From NCBI RefSeq assembly GCF_029784135.1, contig NC_073744.1, forward strand, positions 109,163,766-109,227,765: a stretch of DNA of 64,000 nt. The letters run 5' to 3'. Made by a program: the position numbers and the translations under genes. This document shows, piece by piece, positions 22,293 to 33,960 of this stretch. Below the pieces are notes generated by a model that worked only from the letters and a program-made list of their open reading frames with translations, made no database searches and had not been told where the DNA came from. Position 1 is the stretch's first letter, and each line of letters begins with the position of its first letter. This DNA is from Toxorhynchites rutilus septentrionalis. Its lineage: Eukaryota; Arthropoda; Insecta; Diptera; Culicidae.

Positions 22293-25200
22293 GTAATATA
22301 GAGTCACTCTCACATCGATGACAGGCATTGAAGTTGTTGCTTGCCAGACACAAATCAATGGCAAAGACCTCTGCATTGCTTCGATATATATCCCTCCCAG
22401 AACTATGGTAGGCCGCCATCAGTTCTTTGATACTATCGAGGCAATGCCGGAGCCGCGGGTAATCTTAGGTGATTTTAACTCCCATGGAACAGCATGGGGA
22501 TCACTCTACGATGACAACCGTGCCACTTTGATTTATGATCTGTGCGACAACTTCAAATTGACAGTTTTGAATACTGGGGAAGCAACCAGAATAGCCAACC
22601 CTCCTGCACGGGCAAGCATGCTAGACATATCTCTATGCTCTTCTTCGTTATCCCTGGATTGCATGTGGAAGGTAATCCAAGATCCCCACGGTAGTGATCA
22701 CCTACCAATAATTTTATCGATCGCTAATGAATCAAGCTCTCGTGAGTCAGTCAATATTTCGTATGCCCTCACGAAGAATATTGACTGGAGAACATTTGCG
22801 GAAATAATATCTGAAGCAATTGTTTCAATGCATGAACTTCCTCCACTCGAAGAGTATAACTTTATATCGAGTTTGATTTACGAAAGCGCACTTCAAGCTC
22901 AAAAGAAACGTGTACCGGCTACCACTTTCCGACGTCGTCCTCCATCACTTTGGTGGGACAAGGAGTGTTCAAAGGTCTACCTTGAAAAATCATCCGCTTT
23001 AAAAAAATTCAGGAAAACTGGATTAGTGGAATGGTTTCTAAAGTAGCAAACTCTAGAAGCCAAACTAAAAGGTTTGATTAAAGCAAAAAAGCGTGGATAT
23101 TGGCGGAAGTTCGTCAATGGTTTGTCAAGGGAGACCGCTATGAGCACTCTTTGGAATACGGCTAGGAAAATGCGTGGCTGGAACCATACAAACGAAAGTG
23201 AGGAATACTCTGACCGTTGGATTTTTAACTTTGCAAGGAAGGTTTGCCCCGACACCGTTCCTGCACAAAACGTCGTACGCGACATTCCACTTCAAAGCGA
23301 TTATGAGAATTTTTCGATGGTGGAATTCTCAATTGCCCTTCTCTCATGTAACAATTCAGCTCCGGGGTCGGACAAGATTAAATTCAACTTGTTGAAGAAT
23401 CTTCCCGACTTGGCAAAACAGCGTTTGCTGAACTTGTTCAACAAGTTTCTGGAGCTAAATATTGTCCCGCATGACTGGAGACAAGTGAGAGTGATAGCCA
23501 TACGGAAACCCAACAAGCCTGTATTCGTAAATTGTTAGAGAAAATGATTCTACTTCGTTTGGACAAGTGGGTCGAAACGAACAATTTGCTGTCAAATACG
23601 CAGTTTAGCTTCCGCCGAGGTAGAGGGACAAATGATTGTCTCGCGCTGCTATCTTCTGAAATCCAAATCGCATTTGCTCGCAAAGAACAAATGGCTTCCG
23701 TTTTTCTCGATATCAAAGGGGCATTTGATTCAGTTTCCATGGAAATTCTCTCAGAGAAGCTTCATAATCGTGGACTTTCACCAATTCTTAACAATTTCCT
23801 GTACAATTTACTGTCAGAAAAGCACATGATTTTCTCTCATGGCAGCTCGAAATCTTCTCGTTACAGTTTTATGGGCCTACCACAAGGCTCCTGCCTAAGC
23901 CCCCTCTTGTACAGTTTTTACGTCAATGATATGGATGATTGTCTAACTAGAGACTGCACGCTGAGACAACTTGCAGACGATGGAGTTATTTCCATCACGG
24001 GTACTAATCCCGTCGTTCTGCAAAAGTCGTTGCAAGATACCCTGAACAATCTGTTCACGTGGGCCCTCAAGCTGGGTATCGAATTCTCTACGGAGAAAAC
24101 TGAAATGGTCGTTTTTTCTAGGAAGCACGAACCCGCCCAATTCCAGCTTCACCTATCCGGCAAAACGATCCAACACTCTATGTTTTTCAAATACCTGGGT
24201 GTATATTTTGATTCTAAGTGTACCTGGGGGAGACACATTGCGTATTTGAAACAGAAATGCCAGCAAAGAATCAATTTTCTCCAAACAATTACCGGAACAT
24301 GGTGGGGTGCCCATCCAGGAGACCTCATTCAGTTGTACAAAACAACGATATTATCAGTGTTAGAATATGGCAGTTTTTGCTTCCGATCAGCTGCCAGGAT
24401 TCATATTCTCAAGCTGGAGAGAATACAATATCGTTGCTTGCGTATAGCCATGGGGTGTTTGCATTCGACACATACGATGAGTCTCGAAGTTTTGGCAGGA
24501 GTACCCCCGCTTACTCTTCGGTTCACAGAATTATCCTACAGATTTCTCATCCGTTGCAAGATCATGAATCCATTGGTGATTGATAACTTCGAAAATCTAC
24601 TCCAACTGACTCCTCAGTCAAGTTTTATTTCTTTATACCATGAGTACCTTACCCACGACGTGCACCCTTTACCAGGCATCTCCAACCAAGTTTGCTTCCC
24701 TTACTTCTGCAATTCCTCTGTCATTTTTGATCTGTCCATGCGACAAAAAATCCATGGAATCCCAGATCACCTACGCTCCGATTCTATTCCGCCGATATTT
24801 TCGGCAGAATATGGGAAAGTTGGATCTGATAAAATGTTCTTTACTGACGGTTCATTCATAAACGGGTCCACTGGCATCGGCATCTTCAATGAAAATTACA
24901 GTGCCTCTTTCAAACTCAAAGATCCTTATTCCGTGTATGTCGCTGAACTGGGTGCGATATATTACGCATTAGGGATCATTGAAACATTGCCCATCGACCA
25001 CTATTTTATTTTTTCAGACAGTCTCAGCTCAATAGAGGCAATCCGCTCAATGAAAGTTGATAAATGCTCATCTTATTTCCTAACAAGAATAAGACAACTA
25101 TTGAGTGTTTTGGTCGAAAAATTATTCAAGATTACCTTAGCATGGGTTCCCTCTCATTGCGCGATTCCGGGGAATGAGAAAGCGGACTCGCTAGCTAAGG

Positions 25201-26205
25201 TGGGCGCTTTAGAAGGCATACTTTTTGAAAGGCAAATTGCTTATAATGAATTTTTCCACATTCCTCGTCAGTATACGCTCGTAAGTTGGCAACGCATGTG
25301 GAGTGGTGATGAGTTCGGTCGTTGGTTACACACGATTATCCCTAAGGTCTCGACGAGTGCATGGTTCAAGGGATTGAATGTAGGTCGTGATTTCATTCGC
25401 GTGATATCTCGGCTTATGTCCAATCACTACAACCTAAACGCGCATCTCTATCGCATTGAACTCGCAGCAAACAATCTTTGTGATTGTGGCGATGGCTACC
25501 GAGACATCGAGCATGTTGTCTGGTCGTGAATCCGGTTCCATGCTGCTCGCTCTCAGCTCTCTAGAGCACTGAGAGCACAAGGCAGACAATCGGATATCCC
25601 CGTCCGGGATATCTTAGGTAGCCGTGATCTTGATCTTCTGCTTCATCTATACATGTTCCTCAGAAACGCCAATGTCAACGTTTAATGATGTTTCCTTCGT
25701 TGTGTCCCTGTTTCATATCCCTCCTATCCGATCTATAAACTTTTACTTAGTCGCGGCAATACATACACACACTCTTTACAGATACACGGGCCAAAGGTTG
25801 TGCAGTCCACTGATCATTCAACAAGAGCCAAAGGTTGTACCGCTCATGACAACTCTACACGAGCTGATGATTGCGCCGGCTAGTGACCATTCTATCCTGG
25901 ATTCCTCGAGTAGAGAAAGACGCACCACGCTAGATATGGGGTACAGACTAGGGGGGCGTTGCTGATTAATGGTCAGCTGCATCCCAATAGGAAGTATCCC
26001 GTGTCGGGCACACGTACAGAGCATCGAAGACTGCGACATACCAATTATGAGAACACTTGTAATACTAACCTCGAGTTAACCGCGAGTAATCGGTTACATA
26101 TTACTAACATAGTCTAAGCAAACATTGTCAAAATATTTAACTCCCGGCCCCGTTTGGCTGACGCCATATGAGCCTTAATAAAATATATATTTTGGATAAA
26201 AAAAA
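22293..26205 (+). pseudogene. LINE copy A: endonuclease, RT, RNase H (5' truncated, I-clade-like)
   Basis: A 9-bp duplication AACAGTTCA is at 22284-22292 and 26206-26214. The order is APE endonuclease (22318-23046; LGDFNSHG, GSDHLPI), RT (RGRGTNDC, KGAFDSVS, MGLPQGSCLSP, QLADDGVIS), RNase H (FFTDGSFINGS, IFSDSLSSIEA, WVPSHCAIPGNEKAD) and a Cys/His tail (CDCGDGYRDIEHVVW). The 3' end is ATGAGCCTTAATAAAATATA plus A's. Defects: stop at 23044-23046, a deletion of about 44 bp near 23520 relative to copy E, and a stop at 25527-25529 where copy B has Cys. The N-terminal part and any ORF1 are missing. The leading residue of the RT box is Leu instead of Tyr in all copies. Confidence 0.9.
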
Positions 26206-26214
26206 AACAGTTCA

Positions 26215-26679
26215 TGCTCTACTTCATCTACGCCTAAATGAGAAACCTCTAACTTCCGGTATAATGAATCAAAATTCATCTTGAAAATGAATGTACGAAT
26301 GAATTGCACTAGCAGTGTTTTTATAATTGTTATCCGTGTCACGAACCACTTGGAGAAACTTTATCAATGAACAAATTCGTCGATAATCGAATCAAGACCC
26401 GTTTACAATTCTTCGTCTAACCTATCTGTGGATTCGCGCTTATGAATGAATCACTATTTATGCAAATTTGGTGCTTTAAATTTCTTCTTCACAAACGTAC
26501 GCGCACTAGTAAGTCACTTATCGGAACCTTAGTTTCATTTTTTTAAAATTTATTTAGAAGGATTTCAGGTAAATGCCGCCACGTGTACCACCAACAATGT
26601 TCGCTATTTAACCTCTCCTACACTCCGGTGTAAAAAAATAATGCCAATTATTTTTTTCGAGTCTTGATTAGCTTTTCTC
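26215..26679 (-). other. Leader of the gypsy-like element, upstream of LINE A
   Basis: This AT-rich stretch continues the minus-strand leader from the primer-binding site towards gag, interrupted by LINE A. Joined across the LINE the leader is about 850 bp. No ORF was recognised. Confidence 0.5.
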
Positions 26680-26697
26680 TTAGTTAGTTGGGCGCCA
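26680..26697 (-). promoter_or_regulatory. Primer-binding site of the gypsy-like element (tRNA-Lys type)
   Basis: The minus strand reads TGGCGCCCAACTAACTA. TGGCGCCC is the classic complement of a tRNA-Lys 3' end, used by many retroelements. It lies upstream of gag on the same strand, which supports its role. Confidence 0.7.
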
Positions 26698-27480
26698 ATT
26701 ATTACTTCCGGAGTCAGACGGACCTCCCGCAACACCTCGGTTCCTGGTCTGAGCCTCGGGAACCTTTGAGGTTGGGCTCTCAAGGCCTCTTTTTATGTTG
26801 GCAAGCTCGAGCTTGAGGCCAATCGCTCTCAGGGTCGGCTCTTCGGGGAAAAAGCTGATCAAGGCTCGGATGTGGAGTATGGAAAAGCGTGTAGATATAT
26901 TTTTTTTTCTTTTTTTAACCTAACCTCTATAAACCTGTGTGGTGAGTGTCGGTGTCTGGTGTGTCCTCCGGTTGGATCTCGAACGTCGTACGCTGGCTAA
27001 CTTGTCCGCTGCTTCTCTCGAGATACGAGATTCAGTTTCGTGGATGAATTAATCCCAGAATAAACGGGTCCTGTTCACCCACAGAGAGATACAGAGTTTT
27101 GCAAAGGTCCTTTTTTTGTATAAAGGTAATCGATAAATACCAGATTTTTCTACAAAATTCTATCACTTTTCACACTATATTATTAATTTAATTATATAGT
27201 CTCAATTAACTTCTCTTTTTTAAATTTTCCATGTATCGATTTTGTGTCTGCTGGGTAGTCGCTCTGGCCAATAAATGAACCCTTCTTCTAACGGTCATTT
27301 CATTTGCCTTTACACTCTCTTCAGCTCCTCTCTGTCTTTCATTTATTCATTATTGTTCATTTTGTATCTCTATCTTTACTTCCGTGGCACTCTCTCCATT
27401 CTCTTTTTCCAGCTTTTAAGTGTGAGTGTACTTGTGACTTTATCTAGTCCCTAACACTGGGTAAGTATTTTATGGCATAT
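26698..27480 (-). repeat. Probable 5' LTR of the gypsy-like element and flank
   Basis: On the minus strand the sequence before the primer-binding site should be the 5' LTR. It is GC-richer and inverted-repeat rich near 26700-26870 and has a CTTTATACA TATA-like motif near 27118. No second LTR is in the window, so the outer boundary cannot be placed. Confidence 0.4.
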
Positions 27481-27559
27481 ATTTTTTTACACACTAAATG
27501 TCTTATAATTAAACTCTACAAACGAAAATCATCGACGAAACAAACGGTAACAAGTTAGG

Positions 27560-27900
27560 ACAAAAAATAAGATGATTTTCGTAATCTACGTTTTATTTTC
27601 TATTTTTCTACATAATCGCCGTAACGTTCGAGGCATTTTTCATAGCGTGACACGGGTTTTTCTATTCCGCGCGAAGTGTCCAACTTTTTGAAGTACGATG
27701 TAACGTCACGAATTTCTTCAGTGTTATAGAATCGTTAACCGCCGAACGCCTGTTTCATCACCGGGAATAAGGAGGATGCTCGACAGTCCATTTGAATTTT
27801 TTCATTTGCTTATGAGTTACGCGATCAGAATGGGACGGCGCATTATCGTGGATGAGGAATACTCCTTTCGTCAATAAACCTGGACTTTTTTTTAATCGGG
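27560..27900 (-). pseudogene. Mariner-family transposase remnant, C-terminal, arm 1
   Basis: Minus strand from about 27890: GLLTKGVFLIHDNAPSHSDR (second catalytic Asp in HDNAPSH), KKFKWTVEHPPYS, then, after a stop and deletion, TSYFKKLDTS and KCLERYGDYVEK, the usual mariner C-terminus. The catalytic third-Asp region is lost. It is immature, short and frameshifted. Confidence 0.75.
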
Positions 27901-27904
27901 GTTC

Positions 27905-28150
27905 TTAATCGGCCCAAAACTTCACAATAGTACGGTGATAAAACAGGCGTACGGCGGTCAACGATTCGATAACACTGAAGAAATTCGTGACGCAGTTACA
28001 TCGTACTTCAAAAAGTTGGACACTTCGCGCTCGGAATAGAAAAACCCGTGTCACGCTATGAAAAATGCCTCGAACGTTACGGCGATTATGTAGAAATATA
28101 GAAAATAAAACGTATATTACGAAAATCATCTTGTTTTTTGTCCTAACTTT
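27905..28150 (+). pseudogene. Mariner-family transposase remnant, inverted arm 2
   Basis: The plus strand repeats the last ~220 bp of the same gene end in opposite orientation: the AGAAATTCGTGACG region, a match to the YFKKLDTS codons, the ERYGDYVE codons, then the tail up to TTTTTGTCCTAAC. It matches arm 1 closely but lacks a 4-bp gap found there, so the arms diverged independently or have different sources. Together they make a palindrome centred near 27902. Confidence 0.75.
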
Positions 28151-28159
28151 ATTTTTCCG

Positions 28160-28437
28160 CGATTTCTGAGGCACTGAAACTTATTTTCTGAACGACCCTC
28201 GTTTAATAGCACGTGTATTCAATTTAAGTTGTTCCCATCGAATGACATCTCTTCAGTTGGGTCAACCTTTTGTTTGCCGTAGTAGAGCCCGCAAGAGCAG
28301 GGTTGCCAGTATATCAGTAGTTTCCCCCTTAACAGAAACTTCAATTATAGCATTGGAAATTTACGTTTCCCGAAACCTAAATGCAGTTTCTTGCAATTCA
28401 ATATATTGTTTTTCGACTCAATCGGCCAAATGTTTTA
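28160..28437. other. Unassigned spacer
   Basis: Looked at in both strands. No gene or repeat was recognised. It is flanked by the mariner arm and the hairpin end of an old satellite-family element. Confidence 0.4.
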
Positions 28438-29396
28438 CAAAAACAAGAAGTGGGTTATATCTGTGATATAACCGCAAGGTAGACGTAGGACTATCGTTGA
28501 CTCAGTAATCATTTATTTGAAATTGGATCTGAATCAATTCTTAATGCATGAATGAATGAATATTTTGAAAGATTGCTGAAAGTTTTTTTCTTATTAGTGT
28601 GTGGGTGAATGAGTGTAAGTATGGAATTGTTATTAACATAAAATTCAACTCTTTAGAATTTGTTGGTGGTCCCGAAACGAACCGATAGAATTTGAGTGGC
28701 CTTGTAAAAGCAACTGAAGATGTTTGATACATGATTCGTTTTTGTTTTCGAGAGAATAACACGAGATTTTTCATTATCACTCCATACGCAGAATAGAAAC
28801 TGAGGGAGCCATTTCATGGTGAAAACGAAATAAAGTCTTATAATCTTGCATAAAATTTATTTCGTTTTTATCGTGATGTGGCAATTTTTCATGAACAGTC
28901 ATGCGAAAGCAGATCAGGAACTGATTCTATTGGATTGCATCACGGGAACACCAAGCCGAATGCGTAAATCGGTGCGAATATTCCTCCGCTCGGACGCATT
29001 CACACGCAAACAATTTTTCACGATTGTTCCATGCGAAATGTGTATTATTTATCTGTGTATTTATGTAAAGTTTCATGTATGTAAACTAGTCTAAGTTTTT
29101 ATTCATTAACACAAACACATTGTCGGATGAATTATACAATATACAATACAATACAATGCGAAAGCATAACATAAACTGATGCTATTGGATTGCATCACGG
29201 GAACACCAAGCCGAATGCGTAAATGGGTGCGAATATTCCTTCGCTCGGACGCATTCACATGCAAACAATTCTTCACATCTGTTCCATGCGAAATCAGAAC
29301 TAAAACTGATGCTATTGGATTACATCACGGGAACACCAAACCGAATGCGTAAATGGGTGCGAATATTCCTTCTCTCGGACGCATTCACACGCAAAC

Positions 29397-29824
29397 CACG
29401 GCTTACAGAGACAAGGCTAGTTCTTTAGCGAGTAAACATTTTTTTTGATGACGTCATCCGAGTCGTCAGTGTAAACAGTCGCCAGTTGTATTTTGTTTTC
29501 CGACTTACGCGTAAATGTTCCTGAAATGAAAAATCGAAAATGGTTCAATGCGCTGTGAGTGGGTGTATAAATTATGAAAATGAATTTATCGGGCCAAAAA
29601 AGAGATTCTTTCGCTTTCCGAAAAACCGAGAATTATGTTCTTTGTGGATAAATGTTTTATCAAATTATTCATGGTGTTAAATATAATCAACTATATTATC
29701 GACGCACAAACTTACAAATCACGAAAAATAAAAAATAAGAACACATTGTTTACCTCAACGACTCAGATGACGTCACTAAAAAATGACTGATCCGGAGTAG
29801 CTAGCCTTGTCTCTGTAAGCCGTG
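29397..29824 (+). mobile_element. P-element-like MITE, 428 bp, 8-bp target duplication
   Basis: Perfect 24-bp terminal inverted repeats start CACGGCTTACAGAGACAAGG. The 8-bp duplication ACGCAAAC is at 29389-29396 and 29825-29832. The insertion lies inside the 135-bp tandem repeat of the older element, whose other units give the empty site. An 8-bp duplication fits P and hAT elements; the THAP-domain ORF inside points to P. It is internally deleted and non-autonomous. Confidence 0.88.
29540..29680 (+). CDS. Truncated THAP-domain ORF (46 aa) of the P-like element
   Basis: It begins MVQCAVSGC and continues through KKRFFRFPKNRELCSLW. THAP zinc fingers start with Met-x-x-Cys-x4-Cys, then a Phe-x-Phe-Pro stretch and an invariant Trp, all seen here. 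The closing Cys-x2-His is missing because the frame ends at TAA (29678-29680). In P transposases this domain binds the sub-terminal DNA. Either this is an exon whose continuation was deleted or the ORF is dead. It would not fold around zinc as it stands. Confidence 0.7.
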   Translation: MVQCAVSGCINYENEFIGPKKRFFRFPKNRELCSLWINVLSNYSWC

Positions 29825-29974
29825 ACGCAAACAATTTGTCATGACTGTTCCATGCAAAAGCAGAACAGAAACTGATGCGAGTGAAAGTACTCGCATCAGA
29901 TATTAGCGTACAAAACCTTGCAGTCCAGCGTCACTCTTTCGTTTTCGAAACTTTGAACTCCCCGGTACAGAAAT

Positions 29975-30795
29975 GGCAGACTGACTTGTCAACCGATAGT
30001 TCGATCGGCTTCTAATTCAGTACGGAAAGGTATGCATATGCGCACATTACACCGATTCAGTTGGGTCGGTTTTTGCACCAATAGGCCGATCCGACCAAAC
30101 TGTCGGCTGAAAAAAAGTCTGTAGTGTGCGGGGGCTCTTACTGAAATTAAAACAGATCGAAAAGTACAACTTTTTTTACATTTCGTCACGAGTTCAATTC
30201 CCACTCCCGACATTCTTCCGAAGTGGATGTAAAGTGACGAAATAGCCAAAAGTGTTAAAATTCACTATAACACAGAAAAAAAAACTTAGAACCACGAGAC
30301 ACAACACAAACTCTGAATGAAAACGGATGGAAGATCCCGTAGTATATGCAACTATCACTCTTTATACGCTTGCAAAATTTTAGTTACAAATAAAAAAGTT
30401 TAAACACAAAAACAAAATACAATGAATATGGTTCGTAAATAAAATTCAATTCCCTAGGAAAATCAGGACAAATGTTAGAATATGAAAAATAAATCAGGAT
30501 GCCCCAAAAGGATGTCAAAATCAGGACATGATGGTATCCCTAAATATGAATCTTCTATGCATGATAAACTTAGATAAACGGGACTTAGTATAAACAGATT
30601 TTAGCGTGGAAAGGTGAGAGGATAGCCACAAAAATTTCCCGTATGCATCTTGTTTATCGTAGCACACTTTGATACAGAGAGCTTCCTCTTCTTATATCTA
30701 ATTGTATGTGTATATGTGTTTGAGATCAGCATTAGGCATGAATGATATCCGCTCACTCCCAACTGTGGTTTCACTCCATTCCTTTTTTTGTTTTT
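29975..30795. other. Unassigned spacer
   Basis: No gene seen. Short ORFs on both strands have no recognisable motif. Composition is mixed, with AT-rich tracts near 30250-30550. Confidence 0.4.
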
Positions 30796-30799
30796 TAGT

Positions 30800-31105
30800 T
30801 TAAAAGTACGTTTTAGGGAAACATATTCCGGTCTGCTCCTCGACAAGCGAGTACAAAAGTACCCAACACCAAAAAATACCGCCGACTTGCATGTATTTGT
30901 AAGCGGATTCTCCAAGGCACATTAATTTCCAGTCCGTGTTACGGAAACACAGCTCAGTGGGAAAAAAATACCCCATTTGACAAAGCGGATTCCCCCAGGC
31001 ACATTGATTTTCAAGTCCGTGTTGAGGAAACACAGCTCGGTGGGAACAAAAATACCCTCGACTTGCATGTATATTTGGCAAGCGGATTTCCACAAGTAGG
31101 GCGTT
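30800..31105. repeat. Degenerate minisatellite, about three units of 80-120 bp
   Basis: The block AAGCGGATT, then CAAGGCACATT, AGTCCGTGTT and GGAAACACAGCTC recurs at 30901, 30985 and partly 31080, with GACTTGCATGTAT between units. A related unit lies at 34040-34130. Confidence 0.65.
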
Positions 31106-31255
31106 TAGATAACGCTTTACATTTTACAGTTATTCAATTGTTCATCTAATGAAAAATAACATTTAAATAATTGAGATAGACGCGTAGAAATATTTCCTAT
31201 CAATCGACGCAAACATCTTTCCGGTCTATAAAGAAATGTTCGAGTATTAGAAATA
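31106..31255 (-). repeat. Degenerate left-domain fragment of the H2A-type element
   Basis: The reverse strand matches the block after the left end at 44193 and 52474: the stretch containing CATCAATTGATAGGAAATAT and the following GAGATAAATAATTGAATAA. No terminal motif remains. Confidence 0.55.
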
Positions 31256-32135
31256 CGGGTAGGGTTAGCACACAAATCGCCAGAACAAATGTATGGGAAA
31301 AAAGTAAATTCTTCCAGTTTTCATGAATTTAAACCATTTAGAGATTAGCGAATTGTAATGTATAGCATATCAAACAAATCTTAAAGAATTTCAGATTCGA
31401 TTGTTAGGCAAATCATGAGAATTCGTTCACAGTGAAAATAGTTATTAACGTTAACTTTATTTCATTAAAACGTGACCTGTTTTCTTATTTGGCACCCTTC
31501 CTGAAAGATGTAATTCTACGTCAAAATTGTATGTTGTTGCTTTCACATAATGCGAAATTCCTAATGTAGTAGTTTTGATAGGCGTAGTAGAAATAGATTT
31601 AGATAATAGTACTTAAGTATCCAACATTAGGGCAAATGTGTTGTATTTGTGAAATGAACGAAAATTTAAAAAAAAAAAGTCAGTAGGGTCTCTTAGGCGA
31701 AAAATCCCTCAGCCGTTCTGGAAGAACAAGACGGATATTGCATAAACATTAAACAACGAGACCCATTTCTCATTTTGTGCCAACAGTGCCAACAATTTAT
31801 AATCAATATATGCGCGAAGATAGAGAGCGTGTGTTCAAACAAAAATGAAGTCCTATGGGATTCGGTCCCACATATTGCTGGATGTATTCGGTTGAATGAA
31901 AAACGCGAGGATTATCTCAAACACACATTTTTAGTTCGGTTAGTCGACGTAACCGTCTGGTCCTGAGGAAATAGAAATTCCAGATCTATTTACTGATCAA
32001 CTATTAATCCACATTCCGAAATCCGATCGAGTCAGAATTACCCGAACGGATTGTTTTAAAGAAAAAATTAACTTAACTGCAAGCGGTGAAAACCTTGAAC
32101 AAAAATTGCGTCTGGTGATGACTTTATATTATACA
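31256..32135. other. Unassigned spacer
   Basis: 880 bp of AT-rich sequence with no gene and no repeat I can name. Confidence 0.4.
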
Positions 32136-32136
32136 C

Positions 32137-33290
32137 TAGCTGACCCGGCAAACTTCGTCCCGCCCAAAATTTATTTTTCGTTATCACATCCATGTTTCCT
32201 TAGCGCTGTTCATGGATCCAATCGCAGAATTGTTCATTGATTGAAGAAAGGTACCTTTAAAATTACCTTTTACCATAAAATTCCTAGTACTTCTACCAAA
32301 ACTCGTCATTATAATATAATATTATCTCAGACACAATTCTCGTTCAAGTTCATCCCTAAATCAGACAATTCCTCTCTCGAGTTTTGCTCTTATCAGCACA
32401 TTCGGCGATCAATTCATATTTATATAGATAGACGATAGTGGAGTAGAAGTGCGTTTTATTACATTAAAATCCATTTCCATTTTCGAACGAAAATAAATTT
32501 CGTTAGCGTAAACATGTGTGTTTCATTTGTATGACAGCCTCCCCTTGGAGAGGGGGGAGGAGTTTCTGACCATCTTAGAAACATTTATTGCCTCCTAAAA
32601 TATCCACATTTTTTGGAGATTGGTTCTGGAGAATTTGGTTCTATTTTCTTGATTAGTTTTTGAGTTATGCAGAAATTTATGCTTCATTTGTATGGCAGAC
32701 CACCGCCCCTCCCCCCTTTTGAGAAAGGGTGTAGTGCCTAACCACCATAGAAACATTTATTGCATCCTAATACTTCCACATGCCAAATTTGGTTTTGTTT
32801 GCTTGATAAATTTTCGAGTAATGCAGAAATTTGTGTTTCATTTGTATGGCAGCCCCCCTTAGAGAGGGGGGAGGTATGTCGAACCACCATAGAAACATTT
32901 ATGGCATCCTAAAACCTCCACATGCCAAATTTGGTTTGGTTTGCTTGATTAGTTTTTGAGTAATGCAGAAATTTGTGTTTCATTTGTATGGCAGCCCCCC
33001 TTTAGAGAGGGGGAGGAGTGTCTAACCACCATATAAACATTTATTGCATCCTAAAACCTCCACATGCTAAATTTGGTTTGGTTTGCTTGATTAGTTTTTG
33101 AGTAATGCAGAACTTTGTGTTTCATTTGTATGGCAGCGCCCCCTTAGAGAGGGGGGAGAAATGTCTAACCACCATAGAAACATTTATTGCATCCTAAAAC
33201 CTTCGCATGCCAAATTTCGTTTGGTTTGCTTGATTAATTCTCGAGTAATACAGAAATTTGTGTTTCATTTGTATGCTACAACTACAAGCT
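32137..33290 (+). repeat. Tandem repeat of ~143 bp, six units, with a CTAGCTGACCCGGCAAAC head
   Basis: The marker CATTTGTATGGCAGCC recurs near 32525, 32690, 32838, 32981, 33122 and 33269. Each unit has a C run, GAGAGGGGGGAGG, then CATAGAAACATTTATTGC. The first 100 bp begin with CTAGCTGACCCGGCAAACTT, a motif I associate with dispersed arthropod repeats. The spacing settles at about 141-148 bp. Confidence 0.8.
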
Positions 33291-33329
33291 ACAACTTTCA
33301 GGTATTAGAATATTTTACGTACATATTTT

Positions 33330-33364
33330 TATCTTCTTCTTCTTCATCTTCTTCTTCTTCTTCA
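33330..33364 (+). repeat. TTC trinucleotide microsatellite
   Basis: A short imperfect run of TTC with one CAT interruption. Confidence 0.9.
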
Positions 33365-33424
33365 ATGGCACTAACGTTCCTAGAGGAACTTCACCGTCTC
33401 AACGTAGTATTACTTGCGTCATTT

Positions 33425-33624
33425 TTATTAGTACTTAGTTGAGATTTCTATGCCTAATAACACGCCTTGAATGCATTCTGAGTGGCAAGCTCTAGAAATA
33501 CGCGTGATCACAGTGCAAGTCGGAGGAAATTTCTTTGACGAAAAATTCCCCCGACCAGAAAGGGAATCGAACCCGAACACCCGGCATGTTAGTTATGACG
33601 CTAACCACTCGGCCACGGGAGCAC
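33425..33624 (-). mobile_element. tRNA-derived SINE (type 1)
   Basis: The minus strand starts GTGCTCCCGTGGCCGAGTGG, a tRNA-like head with an A box (TGGCCGAGTGGTTA). A B box, GGTTCGATTCC, lies 45 bp on. A ~120-bp body follows, ending AACTAAGTACTAATAAAAA. The tRNA fold does not look intact, so it is a retroposon, not a tRNA gene. A closely matching copy is at 48148-48341. Confidence 0.8.
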
Positions 33625-33702
33625 TATATTTTTATCTTGGTGTGTGTAGTTGTAGTGGGCAACAATATCGAGAAGAAATGAAAAATCGATTTTTCTATGT
33701 TT

Positions 33703-33960
33703 TGACGTGGGACTACGTCTAACAGGAATATAAGGGGGATTCTGTGAAAACCTAAACACAGAACATGAAGGAAAAATGAAATATTTCGAATGCTTATAAC
33801 TCGAACATTTCTTAATAGATCAGAACGATGTTTACATCAATTGATAGGAAATATTTCTAGGCATCTATCACAATTAATAAAGTGTTATTTTTCCTGAGAT
33901 AAGCAATTGAATAACTGAATAACTGAATAACTGAAAGGTCAAGCACTATCTAAACGCCAT
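33703..33960 (+). repeat. Degenerate left end of an H2A-type Helentron-like element
   Basis: TTTTGACGTGGGACTACGTC, then AATATAAGGGGG, CATTTCTTAATAGATC and AATTGATAGGAAATAT follow the order at 44193 and 52474 at lower identity. The copy decays before any histone sequence. Confidence 0.65.

Larger units (their letters stand above)
28438..29972 (-). mobile_element. Old, degenerate copy of the Helentron-like family
   Basis: The right end, reversed, is at 28445-28500 (AAGTGGGTTATATCTGTGATATAACCGCAAGG then GACGTAGGACTATCGTTGA). A left-end-like block, reversed, lies at 29915-29972 (TTTCGTTTTCGAAACTTTGA then CCCCGGTACAGAAATG). The interior has a different tandem repeat of about 135 bp (marker GGGAACACCAAGCCGAATGCG at 28947 and 29198, diverged at 29330). 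It is interrupted by a P-like element at 29397. Confidence 0.6.

Noticed and set aside
22977..23740. Minus-strand ORFs within LINE copy A
   Set aside because: They mirror the RT-coding frame and recur only because the LINE recurs (also at 61266-62072).
28846..29094. 82-aa ORF with a hydrophobic start
   Set aside because: It overlaps a 135-bp tandem repeat and breaks in the other units.
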